Shown piece by piece: positions 22,540-34,689 of a stretch of DNA of 64,000 nt. A program made the translations under genes and the position numbers. How positions within the stretch are numbered: position 1 is the first letter of the stretch; each line of letters starts with the position of its first letter. The DNA is from Siderastrea siderea (lineage: Eukaryota; Cnidaria; Anthozoa; Scleractinia; Rhizangiidae): positions 41,671,304 to 41,735,303 of the forward strand of contig OZ034971.1 in the NCBI GenBank assembly GCA_964030785.1, given 5' to 3'. Under the pieces are notes generated by a model. It saw nothing but the letters and a program-made list of their open reading frames with translations. It was not told the origin of the DNA and did not search any database.

Positions 22540-24010
22540 TATCTATCATGCTGTCCTTTCCACTGTTTTGTAAAAACGTAATTAGTCTATGCTTAATTGA
22601 TTTCTTTTGCCCCTTATCTCTCAAGCGTTGTCGTTGACTCCCTTGTGCCATTTATAATTTTCTACTCTGGATCTCCTTTAATTTGCTTCTTATATCTCGT
22701 AGTCATTCGTGCAGACCCTTGCACACACTAAGTTTACACGCGCTTAATCTTTTTTACCTCGTTTCTCTCATACACTCTTTTCGACTCTTGTTCGGACTCG
22801 GTAAGTTTGTACTCTCAGTCTATTTCGCTTTTTGTCTTTCATGCGTTCCTTGTGTGCCGCATTAATTTTGCTCTTCATTTCTCGTGTATTTTTGTTGACT
22901 CTTGTGCGCACTTAGTATGTTTATACTCTCTGCTTCTTTTCATGCACCCTTGTGGACTCTTTTGTGCCAAAAACAACTTACAAATGTCGATCTCTTTTTC
23001 TTGTTATCTCTCATGTGTTCTTTCTTTTTTCAATAAATAAGTTACTCTTGATGCCTTTTGCCTCCTATCCCTGCTAAGTTCTCGTCAAATCTGAAGCACA
23101 CTCTGTGAATACTGTTATAAGGCTAAATCTCTTTTATCGCTAATACATTATGCTGGCGTTTGCTCGGAATCAATTTCCTTACTGTGGATCTTTTGTGCTC
23201 GAACTTATGTCCTTAATGTACATACTCTTCTCAACTAGTTTAGGTTCTTGACCTCCTTTACTCATTATTGCCCATTTTCCGACTCATGTGCAGACTAAAT
23301 GGGTTCATACTATCAATCTTTCTCGCTCTTATCTCTCATGCACTGACTCCTTTGCGGACTTTTTCTTCTCTGTAGCTCTTTTGTTCCTATTTCTCATTTG
23401 GCATCCTCAATAAGTTTGCTCTCTTACTCTTTTTCACGCTGTATCTGTCATACACTCTTGCCGACACAAGTGCTTACTCAATGAGCTTATACTATCGATC
23501 TCTTTTGCTGCTTCAATCTCATGCACTCTTTGTGACTTTATGCGCATCCAATAAGTTCATTTGCTCGATCGCTTTTCCTCCATGCGTTCACGCGTTCGAT
23601 CTCTTCTTCTCCATACTTTCATACACTTTTTCCGACTCTTCCGTACATTCGATATGTTTATACTCTGGACCTCTTCTCTTCCATATATCACATGGATATC
23701 TACGACTCTTGTGTATATACTTAGTAAGATTATACTGTCGATCTCATTGGCCTCTTGTGGACCCTTCTGTGCACTCAGTAATAAAGTTGATACTCTCGAT
23801 CACTTAAGCAGTTATTTAGAGTTGACATTTTTGCCAACTCTAACGCGTTATCTCTTTCAGCATTATCTCTCATGCTCTTTTCTCCGCTCTTGTACCCATT
23901 CAATGAGGTTGCATTCTTGAGTTCTTGTCCCCCTTATCTTTCATGCACGACTCAAGCAATTCAGACTCTTGTGCTCTCTGAATGAATGGATACTCTCCAA
24001 GTTCCATGCA
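22540..24010. repeat. degenerate CT-rich minisatellite of about 70 bp
   Basis: Recurring phrases tttatactctcgatctc, ttatctctcatgcactctt and gactcttgtgcgcactcagtaag follow each other about every 70 bp for 1.4 kb, with heavy divergence. A remnant of the same array lies at 10060-10900 in the duplicate segment. Apparent hydrophobic frames are translations of this repeat. Confidence 0.7.
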
Positions 24011-24496
24011 CTCTTTTCGACTCCGCTCAAGAGCGACGAGTAATAATTTATCTGAGTATTAGAACGACTTCCTATCTTTCAAACGTAGTAGCACTCTCCC
24101 AAAGATCGAGCTCTGATTACAAAACCCAGAACATAACCCTTTTTAAAAAACAAAAAGCTACATGTACAAGGGTAAAGATAAACACAACACAGAAATGCAC
24201 TACACTTTTTTTTATTTCAAGCTGATTCTAGTTCTGTTTATCTTGCGTTTTCACTACGGAGGCGTTGAAGTCAATCATCTACTGCGTTTTTTTTTTAATT
24301 CTTCTTCATGCGATTTAAATGTTCGATGTTCCCAGTTTCTCTTCATTTCATAGGACATTCCAGTCAATCTGTAAAGATTAAAGAGGCCAACAATTCATCA
24401 AGAAAGCTACGCTCAATAACTTTTTAAAATTCTTTTTAACTTGACAAACAAACACTTTCCTAGTAGACAACTTTCAACTAGCATGCCTGGTTTAAA

Positions 24497-24651
24497 TTAG
24501 TCAGGAAAGACAACTACTAAAGATGGCCGTCTAGTGCGCTCGTCAAGAACAACAGCAATGGCGGTGTGGTCGTCCTGGTGAGAGTAGTCTCGAGGAGAAC
24601 TGGTGTTGGTGATCAGTGCAGAAGTCATCTCTAGAATCAACTTGACGTTGT
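24497..24651 (-). CDS. secreted acidic protein gene 2, candidate last exon
   Basis: After a good acceptor (gaattatgtttcag) the frame reads NVKLILEMTSALITNTS, then SHQDDHTAIAVVLDERTRR and ends VVVFPD with a stop at 24497. Its phase fits the donor of the Asp/Val exon at 26681: the single leftover G plus AC gives Asp. That is the main reason for joining them. In gene 1 the acceptor is mutated and the exon is interrupted. The function of this C-terminus is unknown; it is not acidic. Confidence 0.45.
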
Positions 24652-24934
24652 CTGAAACATAATTCATTGCCCCACAAAGCAATCCCTCTAAAGAATACTC
24701 TTACCATCATGATCAAACTAGACAGCTTACTCCATGAGATTTCAGCAGAGTTTAAGAATTTCACAAACCAACGGTAAAATAAATTAGGGAACTTATCTCG
24801 CAGAAATTCATCGCGATGTAGAGCTCCACGGACACCATAACCGTCATAATTCATATATTTTTTATCCTTTATCATGTTGGTCCTAGGCGCTTTTTGGGGT
24901 TGTGCCTCACAGATACCAGAGAAATGTTAATAAT

Positions 24935-24986
24935 AAAGATGTAGTCCGCACCTTTAATCCTTACAGCAGATGTAGTCCGCCCCTTT
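24935..24986. repeat. short tandem repeat next to the Penelope fragment
   Basis: gatgtagtccgc followed by cctttaatcc occurs twice in tandem directly before the reverse transcriptase fragment begins. Confidence 0.7.
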
Positions 24987-24995
24987 AATCCCACA

Positions 24996-25660
24996 TTTTA
25001 CGATCGCTACGTGGATGACTGTTTCTCGAAAAAACGAAAAGACGAACCAGACCAACTCCTCGACCGCTTAAACAATTATCATCCTAACATCAAGTTCACT
25101 GTTGAAGAAAACCCTGATCACTTTCTGGACACTGCGTTCAGCTACGGCAACGACGGTTTTGACTGTAAAGTCTACAAAAAACCGGGGAAATTACCCACAC
25201 ACTGGTCATCAGAAGTACCAACCAAATGGAAGAGAAATTGCATTACAGGAGCCCTACACAGAGCCAAAAACATCTCCACAAATCTTGATCGCGACATAAA
25301 AGAAATCAAGACCACTTTCTCAAATGCTGGTTACCCCAAGAAATTTGTATCCTGCACCATCGACAATTTCATATCGAACAATTCATCTGAAGGTGAACTC
25401 TTAATCCCGCATTTTCTCTTCGAAGAACGGAAAAAGATTGCATCAAACTCCCCTACTGCAAGAAGAATGAAATCGCAAACAAAAGGTTTATTTCAAAACT
25501 GGACTCCTTCACTAATTTCAAGTATATTTTCATCATTATGTGGCAAACTAGACAATCAAAAGTCTATTCAGCCTCAAGGACCAAAACCTTCACAAGTCCC
25601 ACGTTATTTACGAAGGAGAATGCTCATGCGGAGAAAACTATGTAGGTGACACAATGCGAA
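24996..25660 (+). pseudogene. Penelope-like element: RT C-terminus and start of GIY-YIG domain
   Basis: The frame reads RYVDDCFS, the RT catalytic YxDD motif, then LNNYHPNIKFTVEE and FLDT, all typical of Penelope-like reverse transcriptases. After a frame change near 25590 it reads IYEGECSCGENYVGDT, the start of the GIY-YIG endonuclease. Such elements prime reverse transcription at nicks made by this nuclease. The N-terminal two-thirds of the RT is missing and the frame is broken. The nuclease continues after an L2 insertion at 26156. Confidence 0.85.
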
Positions 25661-26155
25661 ATTTTAACTTAACTTTATTATTTCTATAGCGCAAAAATCC
25701 ATGCATATATGATCTAATGCGCTTTACATAAATAGTTATCATAGTATTACAACAATAATGTACTTATAAAAATTATTCATATATATATATACCTATAAAA
25801 AAAAACCCGATATCATTGAAATCGCGTAAAAACTTAACTTAAAAAAAAAAAAAAAAAAAAAAGATTAAAAGCCCCCAATACACATTTCGCCCCTGTCTAT
25901 CTTATATAAAAATCTATGTTAAAAACACTACGAACACAAATTATATGCTAATTTAAAAAAATGAGTTTTTAACTGTGACTTAAAACTTTTTAAATTGTCC
26001 AAAGTTCTCAAATCATCTGGGAGGGCGTTCCACAAAGTTGGTGCAGCGGCAAGGAACGCCCTGTCTCCTCTTGTCTTCTTCATTTTACTTGGCTGATCGA
26101 GCAGAAAGTGCTTTGTATTTGAACGAAGCATATAAGTTGACTTTGGCTTGAAGTG
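25661..26155 (-). mobile_element. L2-like LINE 3' fragment inserted in the Penelope element
   Basis: On the minus strand, residues KTRGDRAFLAAAPTLWNALP followed by FKSQLKTHFFKLAY form the typical C-terminal tail of L2/CR1-type LINE reverse transcriptases. The 3' UTR follows (gtaaagcgcattagatcata, gcgctatagaaataataaag), and an A/T homopolymer lies near 25840. It interrupts the GIY-YIG domain after GDTMRN. TGCGAA(A)T on both sides is a plausible target duplication. Confidence 0.8.
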
Positions 26156-26470
26156 CGAATAACTGAACATTCAGATATCTGCCACACCTCGGAACCAGCA
26201 CGTCACCTTTTGAAAAACCCAAGTCACTCCTTCCAGTGGAGTGTCCTTTGTTCAGCAAGATCTTATTTTAAGAGAAAGATCATCGAGGGCCTAATTATCC
26301 AACAAAGGAGCCCAACTTTGAACAAGCAAGTTAATTGCTATGTTGCGCAGTTGTTCCCTTCGGGAATAACCTGAGTATAAAAACCATGCAAATCACGAAC
26401 GGCCTTTTAACCCTGATGATGACATACTTGTCGAAAACGTTTGGTTCCTTTTAATTGTTTATACCCCCCT
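26156..26470 (+). pseudogene. Penelope-like element: rest of GIY-YIG domain and 3' end
   Basis: Residues EHSDICHTSEPARHLLKNP then FQWSVLCSAR, IIEGLIIQQRSP and LNKQ match the C-terminal half of the Penelope GIY-YIG nuclease, with a stop at 26374. The tail has ccctgatgatgac, a short loop, then gtcgaaaacg. That resembles the hammerhead ribozyme core known from Penelope-like elements (CUGAUGA, stem, GAAA), but no closing stem III was found. Confidence 0.75.
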
Positions 26471-26680
26471 TTTTATCTTTTTTAGCCTTGTATATACATC
26501 AAAAACATAATAAATAATATTTTGTATGGCACCCGTTCCTACAAGTCGAAGAACGCTTAAAACATTTTAACATAAAACGTCCCAAAACTTTGTAACTGTC
26601 TCAATTACAACCAAAATCATCAGTCTTTATGCATTTTTGACATGGCAATACTTATGTGTTTCCAGTGGTTGTAAAATTAC

Positions 26681-26873
26681 CTTGAATTGCTATCAACCAC
26701 TTGTCAGCCGCTTCACCCACGGCGACGTCCTCGTCTATCTCGACCTCGACGGCGACTCCTACGTCCACGGCTTCTACGTCGTCCAAGTCTAAAGCGTCCG
26801 CTATGTCCACGGCTCCTACGACGGCGGAAACGTCGAATAATTCGTCAACCGATTCGGATAACTCGGCGACCAC
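26681..26873 (-). CDS. secreted acidic protein gene 2, Asp/Val exon
   Basis: The frame reads VVAELSESVDELFDVSAVVG, then ADALDLDDVEAVDV, VEVEIDEDVAVGEAADKW and LIAIQ, ending at the donor CAAG/gtaatt (26681). It corresponds to gene 1 12193-12440 without the 9-bp expansion. The changes between paralogues are mostly conservative in this frame, while the Arg-rich frame has a stop here. It is out of frame with the preceding acidic exon. Confidence 0.5.
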
Positions 26874-26929
26874 GAAACAACGGTATAATTGGATCTGAAG
26901 ACTTATCTCTTGGGCTTAACAATGCGTTT

Positions 26930-27170
26930 TCATCCTGTTCGTCTTCGTCCTTTTTCCTCTTTATCCTCGTTGTACTTCTTTCCTCCATCAACAGCGTTTT
27001 CATCTTCGTCTTCATCCCGTTCTTCTTCGCTTAATTCACCCTCATCAGGGTCTTCGACTCTATCCAGGTCTTCGTCTTCTTCCTTTTCATCGTCGTCTAG
27101 TTCATCTTCATCAGAATCCCTCATATTATCCAGGTCTCCATCCTCATCTTCATCTCCCAAGTCAGCGTCA
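26930..27170 (-). CDS. secreted acidic protein gene 2, acidic exon (truncated)
   Basis: Starts after acceptor ttatttgtttcag at 27170, in phase with exon 1, and reads DADLGDEDEDGDLD followed by Asp/Glu repeats, as in gene 1. An extra base in an A-run (GAGGAAAAAGG against GAGGAAAAGAA in gene 1) shifts the frame, giving RRRTG and a stop at 26930. The truncated product would be a short secreted acidic peptide. Either this copy is decaying or the A-run is a sequencing error. Confidence 0.6.
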
Positions 27171-27524
27171 CTGAAACAAATAACAAGAGATGTCGGCTTC
27201 AGCAGTCAATTGAGTGCATCCGTCAGTGAACTAAGTCACTTGAAAAAAAAAACAAAAACAAAACAAAAGAGCTAAATTCACATATTGTGCTCACTTTAGA
27301 AGAATTGAAGGAAAATCTACCCCACACGAAAGAACAGTGCATGCTGAAGGTTCAGAAAATAAACAACACCACAGAGAAGTAACGTGCGATAGCTTTAAAT
27401 TAAATGGCACAATTACTGAGAAAGTCAAGAAGCTAAACGAAAATTCGCCCAACGAAAAATCCTTGAGTAAAAAGGCAAAATCAAAATTTGCTACAATCTT
27501 TGCGGAACTTAGCTTGTATCCTAC

Positions 27525-27670
27525 CTTTTTACGTTTTTGTCTTGAAAGCCATTCGTGATGTCCTTTAATTCAGCATTAATCGGTGCTACTCCTTTATCTT
27601 CAATGAATGGATGAACCGAGCCTACAGCTAGCACAAGACCAACCAAAGCTAAGATTATTAGTGTCTTCAT
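27525..27670 (-). CDS. secreted acidic protein gene 2, exon 1 (signal peptide)
   Basis: ATG at 27670; MKTLIILALVGLVLAVGS is a signal peptide, followed by HPFIEDKGVAPINAELKDI and QDKNVK, with the donor AAAAG/gtagga. It has the same length and phase as gene 1 exon 1 (48 codons plus two bases), with a few substitutions. The TATA box at 27717-27723 is retained. Of the two genes, this one keeps an intact last-exon acceptor but has an extra frameshift in the acidic exon. Confidence 0.7.
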
Positions 27671-27716
27671 CTCAGCGTATTCTTGCTACTAGTAAACAAA
27701 GATCACAAACTGGTGC

Positions 27717-27723
27717 TTTTATA
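27717..27723 (-). promoter_or_regulatory. TATA box of acidic protein gene 2
   Basis: TATAAAA 47 bp upstream of the ATG at 27670, in the same context and spacing as gene 1. Confidence 0.7.
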
Positions 27724-27873
27724 TGTTTGATAAACGTGCGCAGATCTGCTTTTCCGGACAAGTGGCGAAAGGACCTGCGATATTGGTAAATCATATTGAC
27801 TTCAAAAACAGATTCCTAACTCAATTTAAAAGCGCTTCTTATGGTCTTTCCAAATTTAACACCCTTATTTAAA

Positions 27874-29060
27874 GGCCCACCTTCACCCAAAAGGCCTGCG
27901 GCCGCGCTTGCTGTTTTATGAATTTCGTGTAACACGAAATTGTTTCTGAGCGGGGTTTCTTTCAAAATCCGTTTCCTCCGGAGCCATCTTGTCGAAAATC
28001 GTCCAAAAGCATGCAGAAATTTATTCGTCAATTATCAGCCTGTCGTGTCCTGGAATTATTTTGTGACTGAGCCGGCCAAATGTATTTTTTTCGCTCTTAC
28101 TTCGTCCAATATGTTTCCTGCCAAATGCTACCTCGCAGTTGAAGAAACTGCACGGTTATGCCGAAGGAAAATATTGTCAGTATTCGTCTCAGAGGAGCTT
28201 TTGTTATGAAGCAAAGAGACAGATATTTTATGAATCTCTTGTAGTGATGTCGTTTAAATTCCTGATTGTATTGGATGCGGGACCTTGGCAAGTAAGTTTG
28301 ATTCGTTTGATTTGATTTTATTGGCGCGATGTAAACAGAGCGGCTCACGAGTGTGTAATAAATGAATGGTTTTGCAGGACTGTTTTCTTTTTCTTCCTCT
28401 ATATCTATCGTCGCACGATTGAATTAAAATAATTAGTTTCTCAGTTAACCATAGGTTCAGGGAGATTTGATCGATTAGTACACACGTACAGCTGGCTTTC
28501 AAAGGTTAAAATTGTAATGCAGGGGTCACCGGACAAGTGCTATTTCACGAGCGATAATCAGTGAGTTGCTATTTAGTCATACACGCTGTTTATTTCCCTT
28601 CAGACCAACCTCTATAATGACTAGGAGGGGCCTTTAAAATCACTGTTACCTTACACGACAATGAGAATGCAATTTGCAGACTAAAACAATCCAATGTCCA
28701 AGTAACTGTTTGAGTCTTCCGCCGAGATCGCTTGCTTGCGCTTAGAAATGCAAACATAAACTGAGTTCTCGCTTTCTATGTCATTGAAACTTTCACATGG
28801 CGAACATCAGATAATTCCAACATTTTGGGGGGTAAATGCCTTTCATGAAAGCCTAAAGATTTGTAAATTGAGGCCGTAGATTGGGTCAACTTCGTAAAGT
28901 AAATCTATGTGACATGGCTCCTCCGATCTGTTTTGAATTTACGTGACAATTTTCTCGCTCGCAGGAATATTCTGGCAACCAATCAGATCGCGAGAAAAAC
29001 AATAGAACCATTTGAAAACAATAACAAACGGGTCACAAGGCCGTTTGGGTGAAGGTGGGG
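27874..29060. mobile_element. 1.19-kb TIR element upstream of acidic gene 2
   Basis: The ends GGCCCACCTTCACCCAAA and (inverted) CCCCACCTTCACCCAAA match over about 20 bp, with GGCC just inside. The gene 1 locus lacks the whole segment. It has no transposase and no clear target duplication; about 45 bp of target present at 13556-13600 are missing here. It places over 1 kb of new DNA about 200 bp upstream of the gene 2 start. Confidence 0.75.
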
Positions 29061-29492
29061 TATCGGGTATCGCAAAGTGCTTTTCTCAATAAACATATAC
29101 TTAGTTCCATTGCAGCAACCAGTAAGAGATTTCTTCACTCATTTAGTGTCACTGATTTCAAGGTTCACACCTTAGAATTTCGTTTTATTTTCGGTTTGAC
29201 AAATACATCGTAAGTATTTTGTTGTAGCATAGAAACAGCATCAAACACCTTAACCACCAAAGTTCCTTAATAATTTTGATAGGTGTGTTAACGTTTACTT
29301 TCATTGGGCTCATTAAAGTATCAACAGTTAAATTAAACAAGGCAGAAAATTTCAAAGGTGAAATGAAGAAATTTTGACAGAGTTTAAATGAGGTTATATT
29401 AGGTAACTTCACTTTCTTTCACTTCTTTCTTCCTTTTATATAAAATGTAAAAATGAAAACAAAACGTAAATTGATGATTATAGTGGTCAGCG

Positions 29493-29725
29493 AGCTTAGC
29501 TTTCCTCGGTACTGCCTTACGACAGACAAGCTGGTTTACAGGCGTGCCATTCAAACAACTGAAACAAATACTGCAACTGAAACATAACACGGTTAAGAAT
29601 CCCAACAGGCGGAAGTTGGCTATTTACAAGCGTAGCCGAAGGAAACAAATCCATGAAGTAATTAGAGTGGGACCTCGATCTGCGGACTCGAAGTCCGTAA
29701 CCACTGGGCCACGCTGCCTCCCGTA
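29493..29725 (-). repeat. tRNA-derived SINE, copy 2
   Basis: On the minus strand GGGAGGCAGCGTGGCCCAG (with A box TGGCCCAGTGG) is followed by a degenerate B box (cgaggtccc), then a unique body. It is the duplicate of 14030-14270. The downstream sequence and the lack of an acceptor stem exclude a functional tRNA. Confidence 0.75.
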
Positions 29726-30179
29726 ATTTGCCAACAAACGCTTACTAGCTTCTGTAAGATAGGGAAATTTACAACATCGAGCTTGCAAAAGGCTTGTTAC
29801 TGCACTTGAACGTTTCAAAAGTTACTATTCTTAACTTTAGGACTAACGTGAAAAACGGTTCATAATTGTAAAGGAAACGCACAAAATGTTGGAAAAATCC
29901 CGATAGGGGGATCTTTTCTGCCCTTCTCGTTTATCGTGAACGCCACGCTTCATCTCTTTCGTATGTACTACCTTCATCAAGGAGAACGCTGACGTCCCGA
30001 AAGTCACTAACAACAACCGAAGTCTTGCGCTTTATTTTTTCTTCTGCTTCAAATCTCAAAACGGAAAATTCTTCTTTTGACGCTCAAGGCTTCACACACC
30101 TTACGTCGTTACACCCTATTTAAAGAGGAAATTGACTTCTGGTCCCCCCCCCCCCCCCCTCGTTTCATCCGGGACATAA

Positions 30180-33100
30180 GCATAAACCAGTGAAACTTTT
30201 TTTCTGTAATTGAGACCATTTTACCTGTAATTACCTACCATTACACATCGATTACTGTCTTCATAAAAATCAAGTTTGCATGAAGAGATCATTAAATTGT
30301 GATATACCTCAATCATCCCATATTACCAAGAAACTGTTCAGAAACACATTTAGAATAATCGACAACCACTTATATTGTTTTTACAAGGAATAAACCAACG
30401 AGTGTTAATTGCGCGTGTTTTGAAAAGAACAAGAGATACATAATTCTATTTTTTACCTTCGACAACTTTTTAGCTTTTGAAAGAATGAAAAAATTGAGAG
30501 ATCAAGAAAAAGAATTATACTGTTTACTGAGAAAAAACTTGGCTGCATAAATGGATGAAGCACCCTTTCACCCAATAAATTGGACAATACCGAATCAAGA
30601 AATAATATGAAATTTTAGTTCCATTTTATTGTCAGAAAAAAAAAATGGCGTGTTACGTACAGGTGTATATGAGTATTGCACATGCAGTCGCTTTTGTTTT
30701 CGGTTTCTCGATTAGTTACATTTCGGGATCATATCCACGAACTGAAAATAAAATAAACTCAAAAAAAAAAATTGAAACCGGACGTGCTCATGTGTAGTTT
30801 AAAATAATACTTTTTCGTATATTATGGTAAATAAAACTATAATTATAAAATTGGGCGATCCACGAATGCATATTTAATATTGCAACGAGAGTAGATAATG
30901 ATGATTTACCTTCAGCCTTAATTGTGGCCATTTGCTAAAAATAGCTTCTGTTTAAGACTGACATGTACTATGCATGTATGGAAGCAGTCGGCTACCAGTA
31001 GGCTTTCTCTGTGACTACTGGACTTTTCAGTTCACTAATAAAGCGTGCTTTTCATATAAGCTACTTGAAATCTGAATTCTACGCAGATGTCCCAAAGTGT
31101 ACATTAATTTATACTTTAAGATTGATTTTAACTGAAAGGGTTTCAGTCGGGAAAAATGGGGATGGATGTTTTGTCTCGGAGCCCCTGAAACTTTTAGGTG
31201 AGTATATTCTTTTGAATGACGAGATTTGCTCCTTCAGGTGCGTATTTTCACTCTTAATAAAATAACATGTCTTGTAATACGAAGGCACAGTAAGAGCGAG
31301 ATTCTAAGCCTCGAATGGAATACTTGATTTAGATTAGTGGTATTTTCAATAAATTCAGAAGAAAAAGGAAACAATAAACAATTTTTTTTAGTCACAGAGC
31401 GATATACTGTATGTATAGCAACACAATTTGAAATATAATGTTTTAAGTGACAAGTATTTTACTCTCTAAAATTTTGCATTCCGCGAATGTAGTGTTAAAT
31501 ATCGCCACGCTCTAGTTGCCAGGGATATGGCTTTTGGGCACCCATTAAAGGGAACCATCTATTTAGTTACAGTGCAACACGCTGTTTCCTAAGTCTGTGA
31601 AATGTTCTGGTTTACTTTCAATGAATACTGAGATGAAAGAAAAAATCCCTCAATCAGTCTTTTCCTTTAACACTCGAAGTGTTGCAAAATGTTCGAGATG
31701 CCACGAACGCACCTTTTAGGCAGCCATAAAAAAGAAACGACTTCATTAGTCAGAGTGCAAAATGCTGTTATCTAAGTTTGTCAAATGTTTTGGCGTATTT
31801 TCACACAAGGCTATTTCGATCAAAGGTGTTTTGAAAACACTCAAAGCTGAGATGGCGACTCAAATGCAAGATGCCGCCCGCTCATGAAAGGAGGAGACTT
31901 TTTAAGTCGTAGGGCAATATGTTCAATAAGTGCAATAACAGAAAATTTTCGATATCTTTTCCTAGTATATACCAAACCAGTAGATGAAATTTTTCGCGCG
32001 CTCTGATTGGCTATTTAACCTCAGGTTAGATCTGCTATTTCGAGCTTTTATCCAGTGGTTTCAGTAACAATTATTCACCTCAGTGTCAGTGAAGAGTGGT
32101 AGTTATTAAGCGGCTAGGTAAATATTCACTACTTTTTCACCTCTACTTTGGTGAATAATTGTCAATTAAAGATATTGTGTTCGATGATAAATCACAAAAC
32201 AAACCATTACCGTTGAAATTAGAAATGCTAAGAGTTAAGAAACCTCTTACAGTGCTTCCAGTACAATACGTTCAATATTCACTGACGCAAATTCGCCTTT
32301 CCTGGTGCAAGTTTTCCGAGTTATAAAGTTTAAACCTGCAGATATTTTTCAGTTCAATATTATTGATTTTGAATTTTCTTCCTGTAATTTAAAAACATTA
32401 AATATTAAAAGGTTCTGACATCTAAATTGGGTCCCCACGAAATAAGACTTCTGTTTAATTTGAATCATATACTAAAAAATAACGCATAATATTTTACAAA
32501 CTTGGATTACAAAAACCATATTGCACACTGACTAATAAAGGCGATTCTTGTTATGGATGCCTAAAAGTCGCGTCCTGGCATTTCAAAAACTTAACGAATA
32601 CTTCTATAAGTTGAAAAACCATCGTTAATTTGGATATCGAATTTTCTATTTTTATCGTTTCTTTTTGGGCTCAATTCAGTATTTACTGAGCTTACAAAAC
32701 AATATATTGCAGTGTGTCTAGAATTAAAAAAGGTGCTGATAACATCTAGAAAACTGAGCAAAACTTCAACTGATTAAAAACAACAAAAATAGAAAACACT
32801 GATGATTGAAATACTGTTATTTGTTTGGTCATATTAACAGGACCGATCCCATTTCGGGGGGATGGGGGCGGTGTCCTGAATTACATAAAATCAAATCACC
32901 TGGAGCTTTTTCGTATCACAGTAAAGGACTGGAAGTGACAGGAGCCTCATTTTTTAATGCCTTAGATTAAATTGGAGAAACGACAAATTTTGTCCAATAA
33001 ACAATACCTTCAGTAGAGAGTTGCACGGGCGCCAACAACATTATCTAGCCTTGTCATCACTTAATATTGAAAACCCCTTAATTATAGTACTGCTTAGATT

Positions 33101-34668
33101 AATTGTTGATGCACACTTCGGGATTTGTGCCAGAACTCAACTTGAAAGTAGTTTCTTTGCAAAGCATGTTGCATGTGTGAACTGGGATGAAAGATTTTCA
33201 AAAGGGTTTAAGTGATTTCGCTGTGATTTGGCTAGTGCTTCAATTACAGACAAACAACTAACCTTGAACGTTTCGGCTTGATTTCAAAAGACTCTAATGG
33301 CTTACCATAAAGTTGCAATGGTGTGCCAGCATTCAAGCCAAATTTATAAACGAAGCCCACTGCACCCATTCACAGTACATCAACAAAAAGCTACTTTTAG
33401 CAATAGACAAAATTCAGGGGTTGAATTCACGAAAGCATCTTAAGACGTAACCACCTCCGAGCCTAAGACATATCTTAGGAGCTAACTAGGACCAGTAAAC
33501 TATGCTCGATCTCAGCTAAGTTATAAGAGGAAGCCTAAACTCTAAAAACTTTTTAGTTTCTTTTGGGCCTCCTCCCATATAACATAGTCAATTGAATTTT
33601 GTATTCTTGTCTTATTGCTGTATTCAAAGCAAGTTGTAAGTTACGCATACCTTAGGGTAAGAATAACACATCCTTCGTAAATAGCACTTAAGGCATATCT
33701 TAGCAAGGCCCTAATTTTTTTTCCAATGTTATATCAGAGTTTATGGTAATGCTGGTTTCCATATGATCGCTACGATCGCTGCAATCGCTGCAATCTCTGA
33801 AAAAAAAAAACGTTCAGCAATCGTTGTGATCATATCGTGGAAACCACGCTTCAGCGATCATAGCGATCACAGCATTTCACAACGATCGCTAAAGAGTGGT
33901 TTCCATATATGATCGCAACGATTGTTGAACGTTTTTTCTAGCGATCGCAGCAATCGTCGCGATCATATGGAAATCTGCCTTTAGATAGGATTCCGTAAAT
34001 ACATTCCCAGGTCCACCATACCATTATCTACTATTGTTTCAAAATAAGAGATCAACTTGCTGATCGTCCAATTATAACCACAATTTAAGAATAAGTCTTT
34101 TCCTGGGCGTCTTTAAACCCACTTAAATAAATAATTGATCAATCATACCGAGTAATGGTATCAGTAAACAATGTTTAACCTATCTTGACCCTAAAATTGT
34201 CATTCTTTAAAGCTAAACAGTTTTCAATTCCTGTAGTAGGGAAAATAGGCTCCTTATCTTGAGGTCTTGTCAAAACGTTTCTGACTACAATCAATGGTTT
34301 ATCTTTATTTTCATTATTATTTTTCTGGTAAAAGATATAGGCTGTAAGTGGTTTCCATTGGTTCTATTTCTGTAGTTTTACTACGCAATACAGAAACATT
34401 GAGGTATATCAACGAGAATTGAATTATGCCTTATTATGATCTCTCACGCAAACTTGGTTTTAATGGCGGCAGTATAGAACTTACGATGGATAATACAGTA
34501 CGCAAACCTAGCAGCTCTTCTATTAAGATGGTAATCGCCAAAAATTGAACTGACTAACTCACTGGTATTTACGAGTCGCTCTGTCGGAATGCGTCATAGC
34601 CAACTGGAATTCTAGCTTGATACTGGCCCTGCTTTATGCCAACTGTGGGTTATCATAACATCACGTAA
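30180..34668. repeat. Unit-R copy 3, without large insertions
   Basis: The cleanest copy, about 4.5 kb. The left end (ccagtga, aagtttgcatgaagagatcat, tgatatacctcaatc) is matched by the inverted right end near 34380-34570 (gaggtatatca, atgatctctcacgcaaactt, ctcactgg). A poly-C run (30142-30158) lies just outside. It gives the empty sites for the four insertions in copy 1. No conserved coding frame was seen. Confidence 0.75.
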
Positions 34669-34689
34669 AGGATTTGTTCACTGTTCTAT

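Noticed and set aside
22540..24010. Family of small membrane-protein genes
   Set aside because: The frames are broken and follow a degenerate CT-rich tandem repeat.
29640..29725. Possible tRNA gene
   Set aside because: It has an A box but a poor B box, no acceptor stem and a long conserved downstream body; it is a SINE head.
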